Made by a program: the position numbers and the translations under genes. The notes below the pieces were generated by a model. It saw only the letters and a program-made list of their open reading frames with translations, was not told the origin of the DNA and did not search any database. 64,000 nt of DNA from the NCBI GenBank assembly GCA_019677205.1, contig JAAMXY010000191.1, positions 1 to 64,000 on the forward strand, in the 5' to 3' direction. This document shows, piece after piece, positions 44,503 through 54,898 of the stretch (position 1 is the stretch's first letter; every line of letters starts with the position of its first letter). The stretch is from Pinguiococcus pyrenoidosus (lineage: Eukaryota > Sar > Pinguiophyceae > Pinguiochrysidales > Pinguiochrysidaceae).

Positions 44503-45779
44503 ATGAGCGGTAGGGGCCGGCGCGCTGCTCTCCCATTTTCATCAGCTGATCTGTGATAATCTGTGACGATGCGGCGTTTCAGGCGCAGAACCAAAGAGCC
44601 GATGGCAAGCCACGGCCACATGCGTCCGAGGTCTCCTTTTCGGCGTCTGTGGCGTGTCTCTGGCCGCGCTGGGGGTCGCCGGACGCCACGGCTTCTGGCC
44701 GAAAGGCACATTTGTGGCAGATGGGGGCGGCGGATCCATTGAACCGGGGCCGGCTGCGCCCAACGAGCCGGATGCGATCCGGGTGGTTGGCCATGACCCC
44801 ATGTTCTTCACGCAGGGGCTGTATGTGGACGGGGACAAGCTGATTGAGGGCACGGGCTTGTATGGCCGCTCGCGGCTGGTGGAAATGGGCCTCCCGGCAG
44901 AGCAATCCTTAGGTAAGGGGAAACGCTTGAAAGAACGGCTGCAGATGTCGATTGTATTCTCCATCGTGAGAGGTGTGCAAAGATGCCTCCTGAGCATGAT
45001 CTGATTTCCTGGCCTTTCACGGTACGGGATTGTACGTCTCTAACCTTTGCTTTGGCTTTTGCTTTGGCTTTGGCTTTGGCTTTTCCTTCTCGTCTATTTC
45101 TGTTGTAGAGATCTCGCCCAAGTCGCTGAACGTGCTGCGGGAGACGTCTCTCGCGAAGGACCTGTTTGGAGAAGGCATCTGCCCCATCGATGATGGCTCC
45201 AAGATCCTGCAGCTGACCTGGAAGAGGAAGACCTTCCTGCTGTACGATCGACAAAATTTTACCAAGATAGTTAGCGGCCAGTACAGCACCACGACCAACG
45301 AGGGATGGGGCGTGACGCCCTGGAACGAGGGGAAGGAGGTCATCGTGAGCGACGGCTCTGAGTTCCTGCACTTCTGGGACGCAGTCGCGCTCGTGAAGGG
45401 AGAGGGCGTGAAAGAGACCAGAGAGCGGGTACCTGTGCGAGATCCCGCTTCGCAGAAGGTCGTGAATAAGATCAACGAGCTAGAGACCATCGGGGACAAG
45501 ATCTACGCCAATCTGTGGTATCAGGACTACATCGTTGAGATCGAGCCGGCCTCGGGGGAGATCACGGCCTGGCTCGACTTCCGCAACCTGTATCCCCCGA
45601 AGACGCGGGTGCGCCACGCGGACTGTCTCAACGGGATTGCGTACGACAAGACCAGGGACCAGGTCATCCTGACCGGCAAGCTCTGGCCGCACTACTACAT
45701 CATGTCTCGCAAGAGATTTCTTGGGCACGCGGCTGCCTCTCCAATGCGCAGGCGCCTGCCAACTCGAATAGTGCCATAG
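44503..45779 (+). CDS. Glutaminyl-peptide cyclotransferase (plant/bacterial beta-propeller type)
   Basis: Exons 44503-44509, 44583-44912 and 45109-45779, 335 aa. The first coding exon is only 7 nt and is chosen because it gives an in-frame ATG, a consensus donor and a 73-nt intron. Residues about 18-36 are a signal anchor (CVRGLLFGVCGVSLAALGVA). The propeller repeats are clear: HDPMFFTQGLYVDGDKLIEG, LYGRSRLV, LFGEGICPIDDGSKILQLTW, YSTTTNEGWGVT, INELETIGDKIYANLWYQD and LNGIAYD...ILTGKLWP. This class converts N-terminal glutamine to pyroglutamate in the secretory pathway and is unrelated to animal QPCT. Intron 2 (196 nt) contains a ctttgg repeat. The last about 25 residues after KLWPHYY are extra and basic. 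Confidence 0.9.
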
Positions 45780-45964
45780 GCCCAAACTTTGCTACGACGC
45801 AACAGGAGAGGATGAGCACGGTGTTGCCGGCAGAGCAGCAGATGCGACAAGGCAGGATCCAATTGAACATGTCCTTTTCGGACCTTCGGCGCCCGTTCTC
45901 GGCGTTCGGCGACCGTTCTCGGCGTTTTCTTTCCCCTTGCCTTTCTCATGCCGGTCCCCGAGCG

Positions 45965-46145
45965 TCGCAGGGCTTCAACGCTTTGTGCCTCTCGCACGTT
46001 CGGCTCGGCACCGTTGCCGACCGGTTGCAGGTCCAGGCGCCCAGGCTGCGTGGCCAGCCGCTCCTCGAGCGGCTCTACCTCCAGCGCCTTTCGCTTGCGC
46101 CTGGCGCGGTGGTTGCGCGCGACCAGTGCCCTGTCCACATCGCGC
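45965..46145 (-). pseudogene. Decayed copy of the ATG16-like N-terminal segment
   Basis: On the minus strand this stretch mirrors the beginning of the neighbouring ATG16-like gene. The peptide LVARNHRARRKRKALEVEPL aligns with LVTRIHSAIRKRNALETEPF, followed by EERLATQ against EELLAAQ. The start codon has become GTG, downstream residues lose the heptad pattern, and the frame continues into unrelated sequence. It is best read as a partial tandem duplicate about 0.5 kb downstream that has lost its function. Confidence 0.7.
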
Positions 46146-46195
46146 AGTCATCAAAGGCCCGAGCCTGCAAGACGCAAACCGAGTCCTTCCAGGCC

Positions 46196-46663
46196 TCATG
46201 TCCCGCCGCCGCGGTTCTGAAGCGCTTCCACCGTCAGGTTCATCTCATTGATCTGCGCAGCAGCCTTGGCCTTCTCCAGCACGATTCTCTCCACCAGCTG
46301 CGCCGCTTCTTTCTCCGCGCTCTCCACCTTGCGCTCCGAAGCCTCCAGCCGCTCTTTCCAGTGCTCCAACTCCACTCTCAGCAGCTCGTTGTCCGACGTG
46401 AGGTCCGTCACTTTCGCGCGCAGGTCTTCTTCTCGCTTGTTGCTGTTGGCCAAGGCGCTCTCGAGCGCCTGGTGCTCGGACTCGGCAGCTTCGTGTCGGA
46501 GGCGCAGGAGAGAGGCGCTCAGAGCCTTGTTCTGCTGGCGCAGGGCAGATTCGGAGGCCAGGCGCGCCAGCTGCGCGGCCAGCAGCTCCTCGAACGGCTC
46601 AGTCTCCAGCGCGTTTCGCTTGCGAATGGCGCTGTGGATGCGCGTGACGAGGACGCTGTCCAT
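46196..46663 (-). CDS. ATG16-like coiled-coil autophagy protein
   Basis: Single exon, ATG at 46663, 155 aa. The N-terminal helix (VLVTRIHSAIRKRNALETEP followed by FEELL) resembles the ATG5-binding helix of ATG16. The rest is one coiled coil (residues about 30-150) with the E/L/K heptads of the ATG16 dimerisation domain. There is no WD40 propeller, as in yeast Atg16, which is also about 150 aa. ATG16 dimers bring ATG12-ATG5 to the phagophore, promoting ATG8 lipidation. The assignment rests on a short motif plus coiled coil, so a generic coiled-coil protein remains possible. It diverges from the glutathione peroxidase gene. Confidence 0.6.
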   Translation of the reverse strand: MDSVLVTRIHSAIRKRNALETEPFEELLAAQLARLASESALRQQNKALSASLLRLRHEAAESEHQALESALANSNKREEDLRAKVTDLTSDNELLRVELEHWKERLEASERKVESAEKEAAQLVERIVLEKAKAAAQINEMNLTVEALQNRGGGT

Positions 46664-46981
46664 GGCGCGCAATCTTCGACGAGTTTCTGCTGCGGAATTT
46701 CAAGTGGAGGACAAGTGCGCTGCAATCTCTATGATGTAAAGCGCAGTATAGAGATTAGAGTAATAGTGACGACCTATCCAATATAAAGCGTTGACAACGC
46801 TCAATCTATAGTGAGCTAATCACTATAGCAAAGTACCCTAATAGTGACGCGGGTCTTTCTCTGCCCAAACACAGAAGAGCAAAAGAGACGAAAGGCGTCA
46901 TTTCGCCACACGATCTTTCTCACGTGAAGTTGTTGCTTCCCACCCTTCTTGCAAGCAGAGAAGATCTGTATCTGTGGCGGA
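46664..46981. promoter_or_regulatory. Divergent promoter region with perfect inverted repeats
   Basis: 318 nt between the ATG16-like (-) and glutathione peroxidase (+) start codons. It is unusually AT-rich from 46735 to 46845 and contains two perfect palindromic stems, gcgttg-a-caacgc (46788-46800) and ctatagtga-gctaa-tcactatag (46806-46828). The nonamer aatagtgac also occurs as a direct repeat flanking them (near 46762 and 46840). Confidence 0.5.
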
Positions 46982-47780
46982 ATGCGCTTGTCCTGTGTAG
47001 CTTTGGTGCTCAGTTATGGAGTGGCAGTGGGCGCGCTGGAAGATCTGAGCGCCATGCGCTTCGAGGATTCCAGCGGCAGATCTCTGGGCTTTCGCGACTT
47101 GCTGGACGGCGGCTCGCTGCTCCTGTTCGTCAACGTCGCCTCCTTCTGCGGCTTCACGGACATCGCGTACCAGGAGATGCAGGCGCTCCACGAGAAGTAC
47201 TACGACGCCGGCCTTCGGCTGCTGGCAGTGCCGTCTGGAACTTTCAAGCAGGAGCCTGAAGAAGCTTGGAAGGTCTGTGCCGTCACTTCGGGGCTTTCTA
47301 GCTTCCGGGCCTGTTGAATCAAATGCCGTGAGTCTGAGCACAATCCACTTCTTGTACGAACAAAATGCGACATGGCCCAACTAGGTGAAGGAGTATTGTG
47401 AAGGCAAGTTCGGTATCACCTTTCCCGTCCTAGCGAAGGTGGACGTCAACGGCGCAGGCACGCCGGACTACATCCGATACATGAAGCTTCGCGTGCCCGA
47501 GACGTGCCAGAACAAGGAACAGCGCTGTGAATCCTGGGCCCGCGCCGGGGAATGTACGAAGAATCCCAGCTACATGCTGAGCGGGTGCTCGCTGAGCTGC
47601 GGCGAGTGCCGCGTCGAAGGAGGACAGTTGGGGGAAGCGGAGACGGATGTGAAGTGGAACTTCGAGAAGTTCGTCGTCAACGCGGAGGGAGAGGTGATCG
47701 GTCGATTCCTGACGCAGACGAGCCCGCTGGCCATGGAGCCGTTCATCCGAGAGAACTTGTACGATGAAGAAGAACTGTAA
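46982..47780 (+). CDS. Glutathione peroxidase-like enzyme with inserted ShKT-like module
   Basis: Exons 46982-47272 and 47385-47780, phase 0, 228 aa. Residues 1-18 form a signal peptide (RLSCVALVLSYGVAVGAL). The thioredoxin-fold peroxidase has its active-site motif FVNVASFCGFTD (Cys in place of Sec), a degenerate second motif AVPSGTFKQEPE where FxxNQFxxQEPG is usual, and the WNFEKFVVNAEGEVIGRF block. Between residues about 138 and 175 lies an insertion with six cysteines spaced as in ShKT domains (C-x6-C-x7-C-x8-C-x3-C-x2-C, with ESWARAGECTKNP and CSLSCGEC). It sits in the loop before the WNF motif. The secreted or ER location and the missing Gln of the catalytic tetrad suggest an altered substrate or role, which is inference. 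Confidence 0.87.
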
Positions 47781-47959
47781 ATGCTGAACGTGGTCGCCGT
47801 CTGGAAGAGGGGGACTCCCGCACAGCTGGAAGGCAGGGCGAAGGGCTCCTTCTCTCCCCCGGCATCCTCCAACGCTCGCAGCTAGTGTGTCCGCAACTTG
47901 CTTGTCCATGACGCCCGGAACGTGTCGATCCGAGGGACAGCGCAAACAACAGCGCTACC

Positions 47960-50650
47960 TCAACTCTCCGCCGGCGCCGCTTCCGAGGCTTTCTTCTTCT
48001 TCTTGTTTCGCCGCTTCTTCTTGCCCTGCTGCGCGAGAATCGCAGCCGTCTCCTCGTCGACTTGCTTGTCGCTCTTGAAGGACTCGACGGGATACTCCAT
48101 CCCCGTGATCCGCGTCGTACCCGTGGGCAGCAGAAGCACCTGGATCATCACCAAGCTGTGAGCCTCACGGAAGGGCTGCGTTCCGCAAGCGACCAGCCAG
48201 TAACGCACCGTGAACTTCACATGGACGATCGTCTCGCCCTCGCGCTCCACCATCACCGGATAAGGCAGGAGAAGCTCGTTGGCAAGGCACTCGCGAAGGC
48301 CAGCCCGAGCCTGTTGAGAGCAGAGCGACATGAAGCGTGAAAAAGGGAAAAAACAAACAGAAATCCAAAAAACAAAAACCCAAAAACAAAGAAAACCTCT
48401 TTGGGCGAGAACGCGGCCACGAATCTCGAGGCGTACCTGGGACTCCGTGCCCATTGACCGGAGCGTGAACGGCAAGGTCGGCGACTTGGTGTTGATGTCA
48501 CGGAGCAGCTGCCGCGCGAAGCGCTGCCGCAGGTTGTACGTGTTCTCCACGATGCGCTTGAACACCTGTTGGTGGATGTGGTGGTGCGGATACAGATGAG
48601 GAGGGGTCGACGCATCCACGGTGGACGCCTTTCTCTGCAAACTGACCGTGGTCGGTACTTCCGCTTCCCGGCATTTTCCCTCCCCGGTGCTGACAGCTAC
48701 GTCGATGCAGTAAACCTCGCCCGTCTCGAAGGTGCACGGATCCACGGGCTGCTCTGGGTCGTCCACGAGGGAGATCACCTTGGCTGCGTCGATGACGAAC
48801 CTGAGAACGACCCGAAGCAAGAGTTAATGTGCTGCAGCCCGGCAGGATCCCGCGTCATTGGTCTATGCAAAGATAGAATCCGGCCCGCAAAGGGGCGTAT
48901 GCGCTAGTCCCGCAGAGCATGGCAGACTCCTTGTGCGACCAGTCAAGGCGCTCAAGCCGGTGGCGAGCTACCTCTCCTGGAATTATGCACGGAATGCTTT
49001 TCTGGGCTCTTGCGGATCGGTATTCCGGTCAGAGCCCGTCTCCGAAGGAGCCGACTACCGACTACCACGGTATCCGCCCAGAAGTCGCCTTCAGCTCCAA
49101 TGGTCGCTCCCTCAAACTCGGACACTGACCTCTTCATCTGGTGCATCGTGGTGCCCTTGATCAGATTCACGTCGAAGGTCTCGGCAACTTTGGCCAACGC
49201 TGCTGTGACCTAGTGAGCATCCCCATCCCCCACCCACCCACCCGCACACACAAAGGAAACGACAGGCAAAAGTCAACGACGTGAGCGATTTGAATCGCTG
49301 TGGAAAGCGTTCGAGATCCCCGACCGGTAAACGAACCTCCGCATTTGTGCCGCCATTCTTGATGAGCTTTTCGCAAATAGTCCCGGCAGTGAAGGCAGCG
49401 GCAAAGGCGTCCGCCCGGCGCCCTACGAGAGGCAGAAGAGGCTTAGAGGCGCTTGATCCTTCCGTGAATCATGAGATGCTCTTCCACAAGACGACGCGAA
49501 TTCACGGACCTTCTAGGGGTGCCTCCGCGAAGTTGGCTCCCACGACAATGGTGTGGGCCGCGAGGGCAATGTACCCGTCGATGTGGCAGCCCAGATCGAT
49601 CTAGCGAAGAGACATAGTTCCGGTCAGAGCTGTCGATGATCTAGAGCTTTTGGTCCCTGAAGGGGAATCGTCGGGCGGAGTCCTGGGGAGCCCCAAAACC
49701 CGGTCCTCGTTTTGGGTTCTCCAATCCAATCCGCAGCGCGGAGACGTCAGATCTCAAACTTGGCTTTCAGTGATTGAAGGATGGTTCCCCATCTCAGCTA
49801 ATGTAGAATGAACATCACACGTCCTCCTGGTGCACCGCTCCGACCGCCGCGGATCGCCAGCCATACCTTGACGATGTCGCCGTCCTCGAGCGGACGCAGG
49901 TCGTCCTTATCGGACTCCAGGGGCGAGTGGTGGCAGACCACCTCGTTGACGGAGACACAGGTGGGGAAGGCGATGCCCTTTTCTACCGTTCTCCCATTGA
50001 TCTGCAAGCATCGACAAAGCGGCGTGAGACGCGTGTTCGGCTGGCATCTGTCTGGAGGCTGCAGTTCTTCAGAGCTCCAGTCATTCGGCGGCCGATCCAA
50101 TGCTCTCGGAAGTGCAACGCTGGAGGCGACGAGGCATGTGCATCCCATCCTGGCTGTATGCAGTTCCCGTCCCTCGCGCCCGCCCAGCCACTTCTCTTTC
50201 ACGTTGCCGTGCGCACCTTCTTGCGGTAGAGTCTCTCCGTGGACTGGGCAATGACGGCATCTCCAAACTTGCAGACGTCCAGCACGCTGGCTCCCGCGAC
50301 GCACTGGCTCACACAGCCCTCCAAGGCGGTGTTGACCACGCGCGCCGCGTCCCGATACTTGGTCGCGACGTCGGAGTTCTCCACCGAGTTTTGCTCTGCC
50401 GCATATTTCATTACATCCGGGAGCAGATCGCACGGATTTGGAGTTAGTGTGTGCTAACGTACAGCCCTATGAGGGCCACAACTCTAAGAGCTTGACACAC
50501 ACGCGCGCGCGCGCGCGCCATACCTTCTTCCTCCTCTTCCTCTTCTTCGTCGTCTTCTTCGTCGTCTTCGTCCGCTTCTTCAGCGATGTCCGGCTCGGCT
50601 CCGTTCTCCTCTTCCTCCACCACCGGCTCTCTTTCCTCGACGTCGGTCAT
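47960..50650 (-). CDS. PA2G4: PA2G4/EBP1-like protein (aminopeptidase-fold, non-catalytic)
   Basis: Exons visible: about 50650-50524, one ending 50217, 50001-49867, 49600-49510, 49422-49337, 49209-49130, 48800-48437 and 48310-47960. The junction between the first two is unresolved. Exon 1 encodes an acidic tail (MTDVEEREPVVEEEENGAE...). The pita-bread fold follows: TKYRDAARVVNTALEGCVSQ, GIAFPTCVSVNEVVCHHSPL, IDLGCHIDGYIALAAHTIVV, FVIDAAKVISLVDD, GEVYCIDVAVSTGEGK, then SPTLPFTLRSM and the basic C-terminus KKKRRNKKKKK. Methionine aminopeptidase metal ligands are not conserved, as in human EBP1. The family binds rRNA and ribosome tunnel exits and regulates growth. The intron 48311-48436 is stop-free and a multiple of three. 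Confidence 0.92.
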
Positions 50651-52055
50651 GTTGCGTGTTCACCTCTCCGAATGGGCCTCTGGGCTTGGTAAAGGGGGAA
50701 TTCAACTCCGAGTGGCTGGCGAGGAGCGCTTGCGAAGCACTGCTTTGAGTTCAGGGCCGAGTTCAGATGCGCCCTGGTGGTCAGCAGCGCCTCAGAATCC
50801 AATCCGCTTGGCTGCGAATGAGCGAGCTAGTGTTCGAGACGCCTCTGCAAGCTGGAAAGTCGGCCTATGGGGTACTCCTGGCGTCTGCTGAGGCGCAAAA
50901 GTCCCCGAGAGCTGTGGATACAACTTCATCTCCTCTGCGTTTCTTTTTACAATTCATAATTAAGGACCAATATGATATAAATAATTTGAGTTTTCAAAAT
51001 AGTTTTGAATTTGAGGATTGGGCAAATGATTGGGTGAAAGAGCTGCTCCAGTGTCCATTCATTCAACCCCCACCATTCAAACACGCCCGCATGTCAATCT
51101 TGGTACCGCCGACTTGCAAAAAAAGGCAAAAGGCAAAAAGCCCTCCAGCAGCGACGGAAGAAGCGACGTTTTGGGCAGCCTCTGCAACACACTGTGGGTG
51201 TCGTGTCCGTAGAGTTGAGTTGATGAGCAAACGGCCAACGCCCACTGTATTCTTGCTTCTTGCTTACGCGTCTCCCAGGCAGAGCGACCAAGCAAGCAAG
51301 GGCCGGCGGCTCGATCATCCTGAACACGCACCTTGCTTTGAGTCGACTCGTTCTTGGATGTTGCTTTTTGACGACCGAGACAAAAAAAGCAAGTCCAAAC
51401 CAAGGAGGTTCGCGGCTGACTTGCTGAGAAAGGCGCCTGTTTTGAAGGGCTGCAACAGCAGAACCAGAACCACAAGAGAGGATGAGACCCGAACCCCGAA
51501 CCCCCACGACTTCGAAACCCGAACACCGAAACCACCGCGAAAGCCGGTGTCTCCACTTTGCTTTCGAATCGTTGTCGATCCCGGGAGCAGCGCCCCGGCC
51601 ATCCTCTTGTGCCTTTACACACGCGGGAGAAGGAGAAGGGGGGGAAAGTCGTTCGGAAGGCAGTACAGTACAGCATTGCACTTCCCTTCAGGCTTCTTAC
51701 CGGACGGAACCGAGCAGCGCCGAGAATCGCCACCGCCGCTGCTTCTCAGCTCCGCCAACTGAAGGATCGCCATCGTCCCTTCATCCAGCTTTTCCACAAC
51801 TTGAATTCAGAACCCGTGCGACGCGGAAGGTTTCAGCGGCGCCGCAACGCATCTTCCCCTTCACCTCCCAAGAAGATAGGCTGTGCAGAGGAAAGAGCCC
51901 CCTCCCCTCCCCTCCCCCACCACTTCTCTCCTTCTTGGTCGCATCGTCAAGTTTCAGGCTCACCAGAGGCCGCCCACCACATCGTCATTATTCAGACATT
52001 GGAGTCCGAGATCCACCCACTGAAGGAGGAGAAGAAAGAGGAGCACGATTCTGAA
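50651..52055. other. Divergent intergenic region, 1.4 kb
   Basis: Between PA2G4 (-) and the OSCA-like gene (+). The plus strand is open in the channel gene's frame from 51558 with several ATGs, so a longer N-terminus is possible, but the encoded peptide is low-complexity Arg/Ser/Pro. An AT-rich patch lies at 50940-51010. Otherwise nothing is recognised. Confidence 0.45.
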
Positions 52056-54584
52056 ATGCCCAAGGAACAAGCGGACGACGAGGGCGAGGGCCTGCTGCAG
52101 TACCGCCGAGAGGATGTGCAACGCTGGGGAGTGCGTCTGGACGAGGAGTTGGAACCGGCAGACTACGACCGCGCGAGGAAGTACTGGGATCTGTACACTC
52201 TCCCACGCTTTACGGTGGACGCCTCGGGAGATGTGACCCGCTGTGAACCCGGCGTGTACGGCAATCCCTACCACGTGTATCATACCCATGTGGACGACTT
52301 GCGAGACTTCGGCATCGGCGTCGCCATGTACTTCCGGACGCTGCTGTACATCTGCGGCGCCTGCGTGGCCATCGGCCTGGCCACCATCCCCGTCATCCGG
52401 TACTTCCAGAGCGACACCTACGGCGCGCAGCAGGAAGACATGGACTGGTCCGTGCGCGGCAGCGCGGCGTGTGAGCGGGAGACGATCTGCCTAGACGCCG
52501 CATGCGACGACACCGCCATCGCGGCGGTGTGTCCCTTCGACAAGATACTGGCCTGGACGGACTTCGCGGCGTTCTTAGCACTGGTGATCGGCCTCCTGCT
52601 ACTCACCCTCAAGCAGAATCGCCTCGCGACGCAGCTGGACGAGGCGGAGCAGACGGCGCAGGACTACTCGATACGAGTGGAAGATCCGTCACCGGAGGCC
52701 ACGGATCCAGATGTGTGGCGGAAGTACTTCGAGCACTTTGGTCCCGTTCGCTTCGTGACGGTCACCCGCCGCAATGGCACGCTGCTGGAGCTGCTGTCCC
52801 AACGCCGCGCGATTCGCCAGCAGCTGGACTTCAATCGCGGAGACCTGGACAACCTGGAGGAAGGCCACGTGTTCGCACCCGCCACCGGCCTCAAAGCTTT
52901 GTTGCAAACGCTGGGCTTCCAGAGAGACTTTGCGTTCTGGGCGCTGCAGATGGCGCAGAAGGACCGCGAGATTCGGGAGGAGTTGGCGCGGCCGGAACTC
53001 TCCGAGGCCGCCAAGGTGTACGTGACCTTTGACACCGAGAACGCACAGCGCCGCTGTCTCAAGGCGCTCACGGACGGCGCCATCAACACCACGTTGGACC
53101 AGAACGTCACCGGCTGGTTGACCGGCAGAGAAGTGGACGAGCAGTTCCTGTGGGACAACCCAGACGGCAGCCGCAACCAACTGGCCGTCGTCGAAGCGCC
53201 GGAGCCGTCGGACGTCATCTGGAAGAACCAGTCGGTCCCGCTCTGGCTGCGCCTCACCGAGCAGGCCGTGGGCTTCACCGGCTGCGCCGTCGTGGTGGCG
53301 CTAGCGGCGGTCATCATCGACGTGTTGGCGGAGAGCGGCCAGGGCGCCGCAGTGGGCTTCTTCATCGCTGGCGCCAACAGCATCCTGCCGGCGCTCATGA
53401 AGTTCTTCACGGAGATTGAGAGCCACTTGAGCTTCAGCAGCAAGCAGACCTCCATGCTCATCAAGCTGGTGGTGGCGCGCTGGATGACCACCGGCGTGAT
53501 CTACCGCATCATCACTCCCACCGAGGAGGTCACCAGCGAGGACAGTCTGCACCAGGTGTACAACATCCTCTTCGCCGACGCCGTCACCACGCCCTTCATC
53601 CGCCTGTTGGATATCGGCGGGCGTCTCAATCGACTCCTCATCGCACCCGGCACCGACCTGCCGCTGCTGAAGAACATCTTCCCAGGCGTCAAGACGCAGG
53701 CGGAGATGAATGGGTACTACGCGGGCACCGACTGGTCGCTGGCCGAGCGCTTCACCGACTTGTCCAAGTCGCTGTTCGTGAGTCTCTTCAACCTGGCGCT
53801 GTTCCCCACCGGCATCTTCATCACCGCGTTCACCATGCTGGTGAACTTCTGGGTGGACAAGTACTGCCTGCTGCGCATCTGGAAGCCGCAGCCCACGCTG
53901 GGGCCGGCCCTCGCAGAGACGAACCGCACCTACATCGCGCTGTGCCTGGTCTTTCACTTCATGGCGGCCTTGCACACTTATGCCGCTTGGCCGTTTGATG
54001 GCTTCGCCGACACCGAACAGCCGCTCAACGCCAACGGCACCGCGTCCGGCGTGTCTCGCAGAGACACGGTGTATGAAGACGTGGGCGACATGACCGCCCG
54101 GGGGAAGACGGTGTTCGAGCTCAGCACCCGGGAGTGGATGACCGAAGAGCAGCGCAACTTGGTGCGCGTGTTCAGCGCCGTATCCATCGCCATGTTCACC
54201 ATCTTCATGTTGTTGTACTTGGGCCGCGGCATCCTAGAGCTGGTGCGCCTGGCCACCACGGGTATCTACGAAGAGCCCGGAGAGGTGCAGGGGATCCGCG
54301 TGTCCAACTTGCACGACGAGAACGCCATCGACGCCTACGTGCCGCTCATTCACTGTGCGGGCCAGAAGCACCCGCTGCTGGCGGCGCAAGTCAACATTCC
54401 GTTGCAGCACCTGCCCTTCAAGGTCAAGGAGGACGAGCTGCGAGACATCAACCTCTGGGACGAAATGTGCAACCCGGCCTGCGGCGGCGTCGAGAGCAAC
54501 GCGCAGTTCTTCTCCGTGATCAAGATGTATGACGTCATGGGCGTCAAGGGCAAAGATCAGGCCCCAGCCACCAGCCGAGTCTGA
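52056..54584 (+). CDS. OSCA/TMEM63 (CSC1)-like mechanosensitive channel
   Basis: Single exon from ATG 52056 (MPKEQADDE...), 842 aa. Hydrophobic helices lie near residues 90-112 and 170-190 before a cytosolic RRM-like region (about 210-400), which includes AAKVYVTFDTENAQRRCLKA and the EAPEPSDVIWKNQSVPLWLR motif typical of OSCA/PHM7 proteins just before the pore domain. About seven helices follow (VGFTGCAVVVALAAVIIDVL, then SILPALMKFFTEIES, then LFPTGIFITAFTMLVNF, then VDKYCLLRIW, and the last near FSAVSIAMFTIFMLLYLG). OSCA/TMEM63 proteins are tension- or osmolarity-gated cation channels or lipid scramblases related to TMEM16. It is intronless despite its length. An anoctamin is the main alternative. 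Confidence 0.75.
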   Translation: MPKEQADDEGEGLLQYRREDVQRWGVRLDEELEPADYDRARKYWDLYTLPRFTVDASGDVTRCEPGVYGNPYHVYHTHVDDLRDFGIGVAMYFRTLLYICGACVAIGLATIPVIRYFQSDTYGAQQEDMDWSVRGSAACERETICLDAACDDTAIAAVCPFDKILAWTDFAAFLALVIGLLLLTLKQNRLATQLDEAEQTAQDYSIRVEDPSPEATDPDVWRKYFEHFGPVRFVTVTRRNGTLLELLSQRRAIRQQLDFNRGDLDNLEEGHVFAPATGLKALLQTLGFQRDFAFWALQMAQKDREIREELARPELSEAAKVYVTFDTENAQRRCLKALTDGAINTTLDQNVTGWLTGREVDEQFLWDNPDGSRNQLAVVEAPEPSDVIWKNQSVPLWLRLTEQAVGFTGCAVVVALAAVIIDVLAESGQGAAVGFFIAGANSILPALMKFFTEIESHLSFSSKQTSMLIKLVVARWMTTGVIYRIITPTEEVTSEDSLHQVYNILFADAVTTPFIRLLDIGGRLNRLLIAPGTDLPLLKNIFPGVKTQAEMNGYYAGTDWSLAERFTDLSKSLFVSLFNLALFPTGIFITAFTMLVNFWVDKYCLLRIWKPQPTLGPALAETNRTYIALCLVFHFMAALHTYAAWPFDGFADTEQPLNANGTASGVSRRDTVYEDVGDMTARGKTVFELSTREWMTEEQRNLVRVFSAVSIAMFTIFMLLYLGRGILELVRLATTGIYEEPGEVQGIRVSNLHDENAIDAYVPLIHCAGQKHPLLAAQVNIPLQHLPFKVKEDELRDINLWDEMCNPACGGVESNAQFFSVIKMYDVMGVKGKDQAPATSRV

Positions 54585-54898
54585 GCGGCTGATCCTCTGG
54601 TCTTGCAACATGAAGCGATGTCCCTTGGTGGAAAGGCCAATCGAAGCTGAGAAGCGACTACATGTGAGACGACAGCATGAGAAGAGAAGCAAGGGAGGCG
54701 AGACACACACAAGAGAGATGGAGGGACGCCCAAGAGAATGGGCGACATCGTCACAGGGTTTGCGAGAGACCGAGAAGGAAAGCAGAGAGGAGACGCGCAA
54801 CTTCTTAGCCCCTCAATGCCCCACTGAGAGAAAGAAACACTGCACGAAGCGGATCTCATTAGTGTCCTCTTCTGACGAAGACGCCGAGGAGAGAAGCT
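54585..54898. other. Intergenic, converging 3' ends
   Basis: About 310 nt, purine-rich on the plus strand. No feature recognised. Confidence 0.5.
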
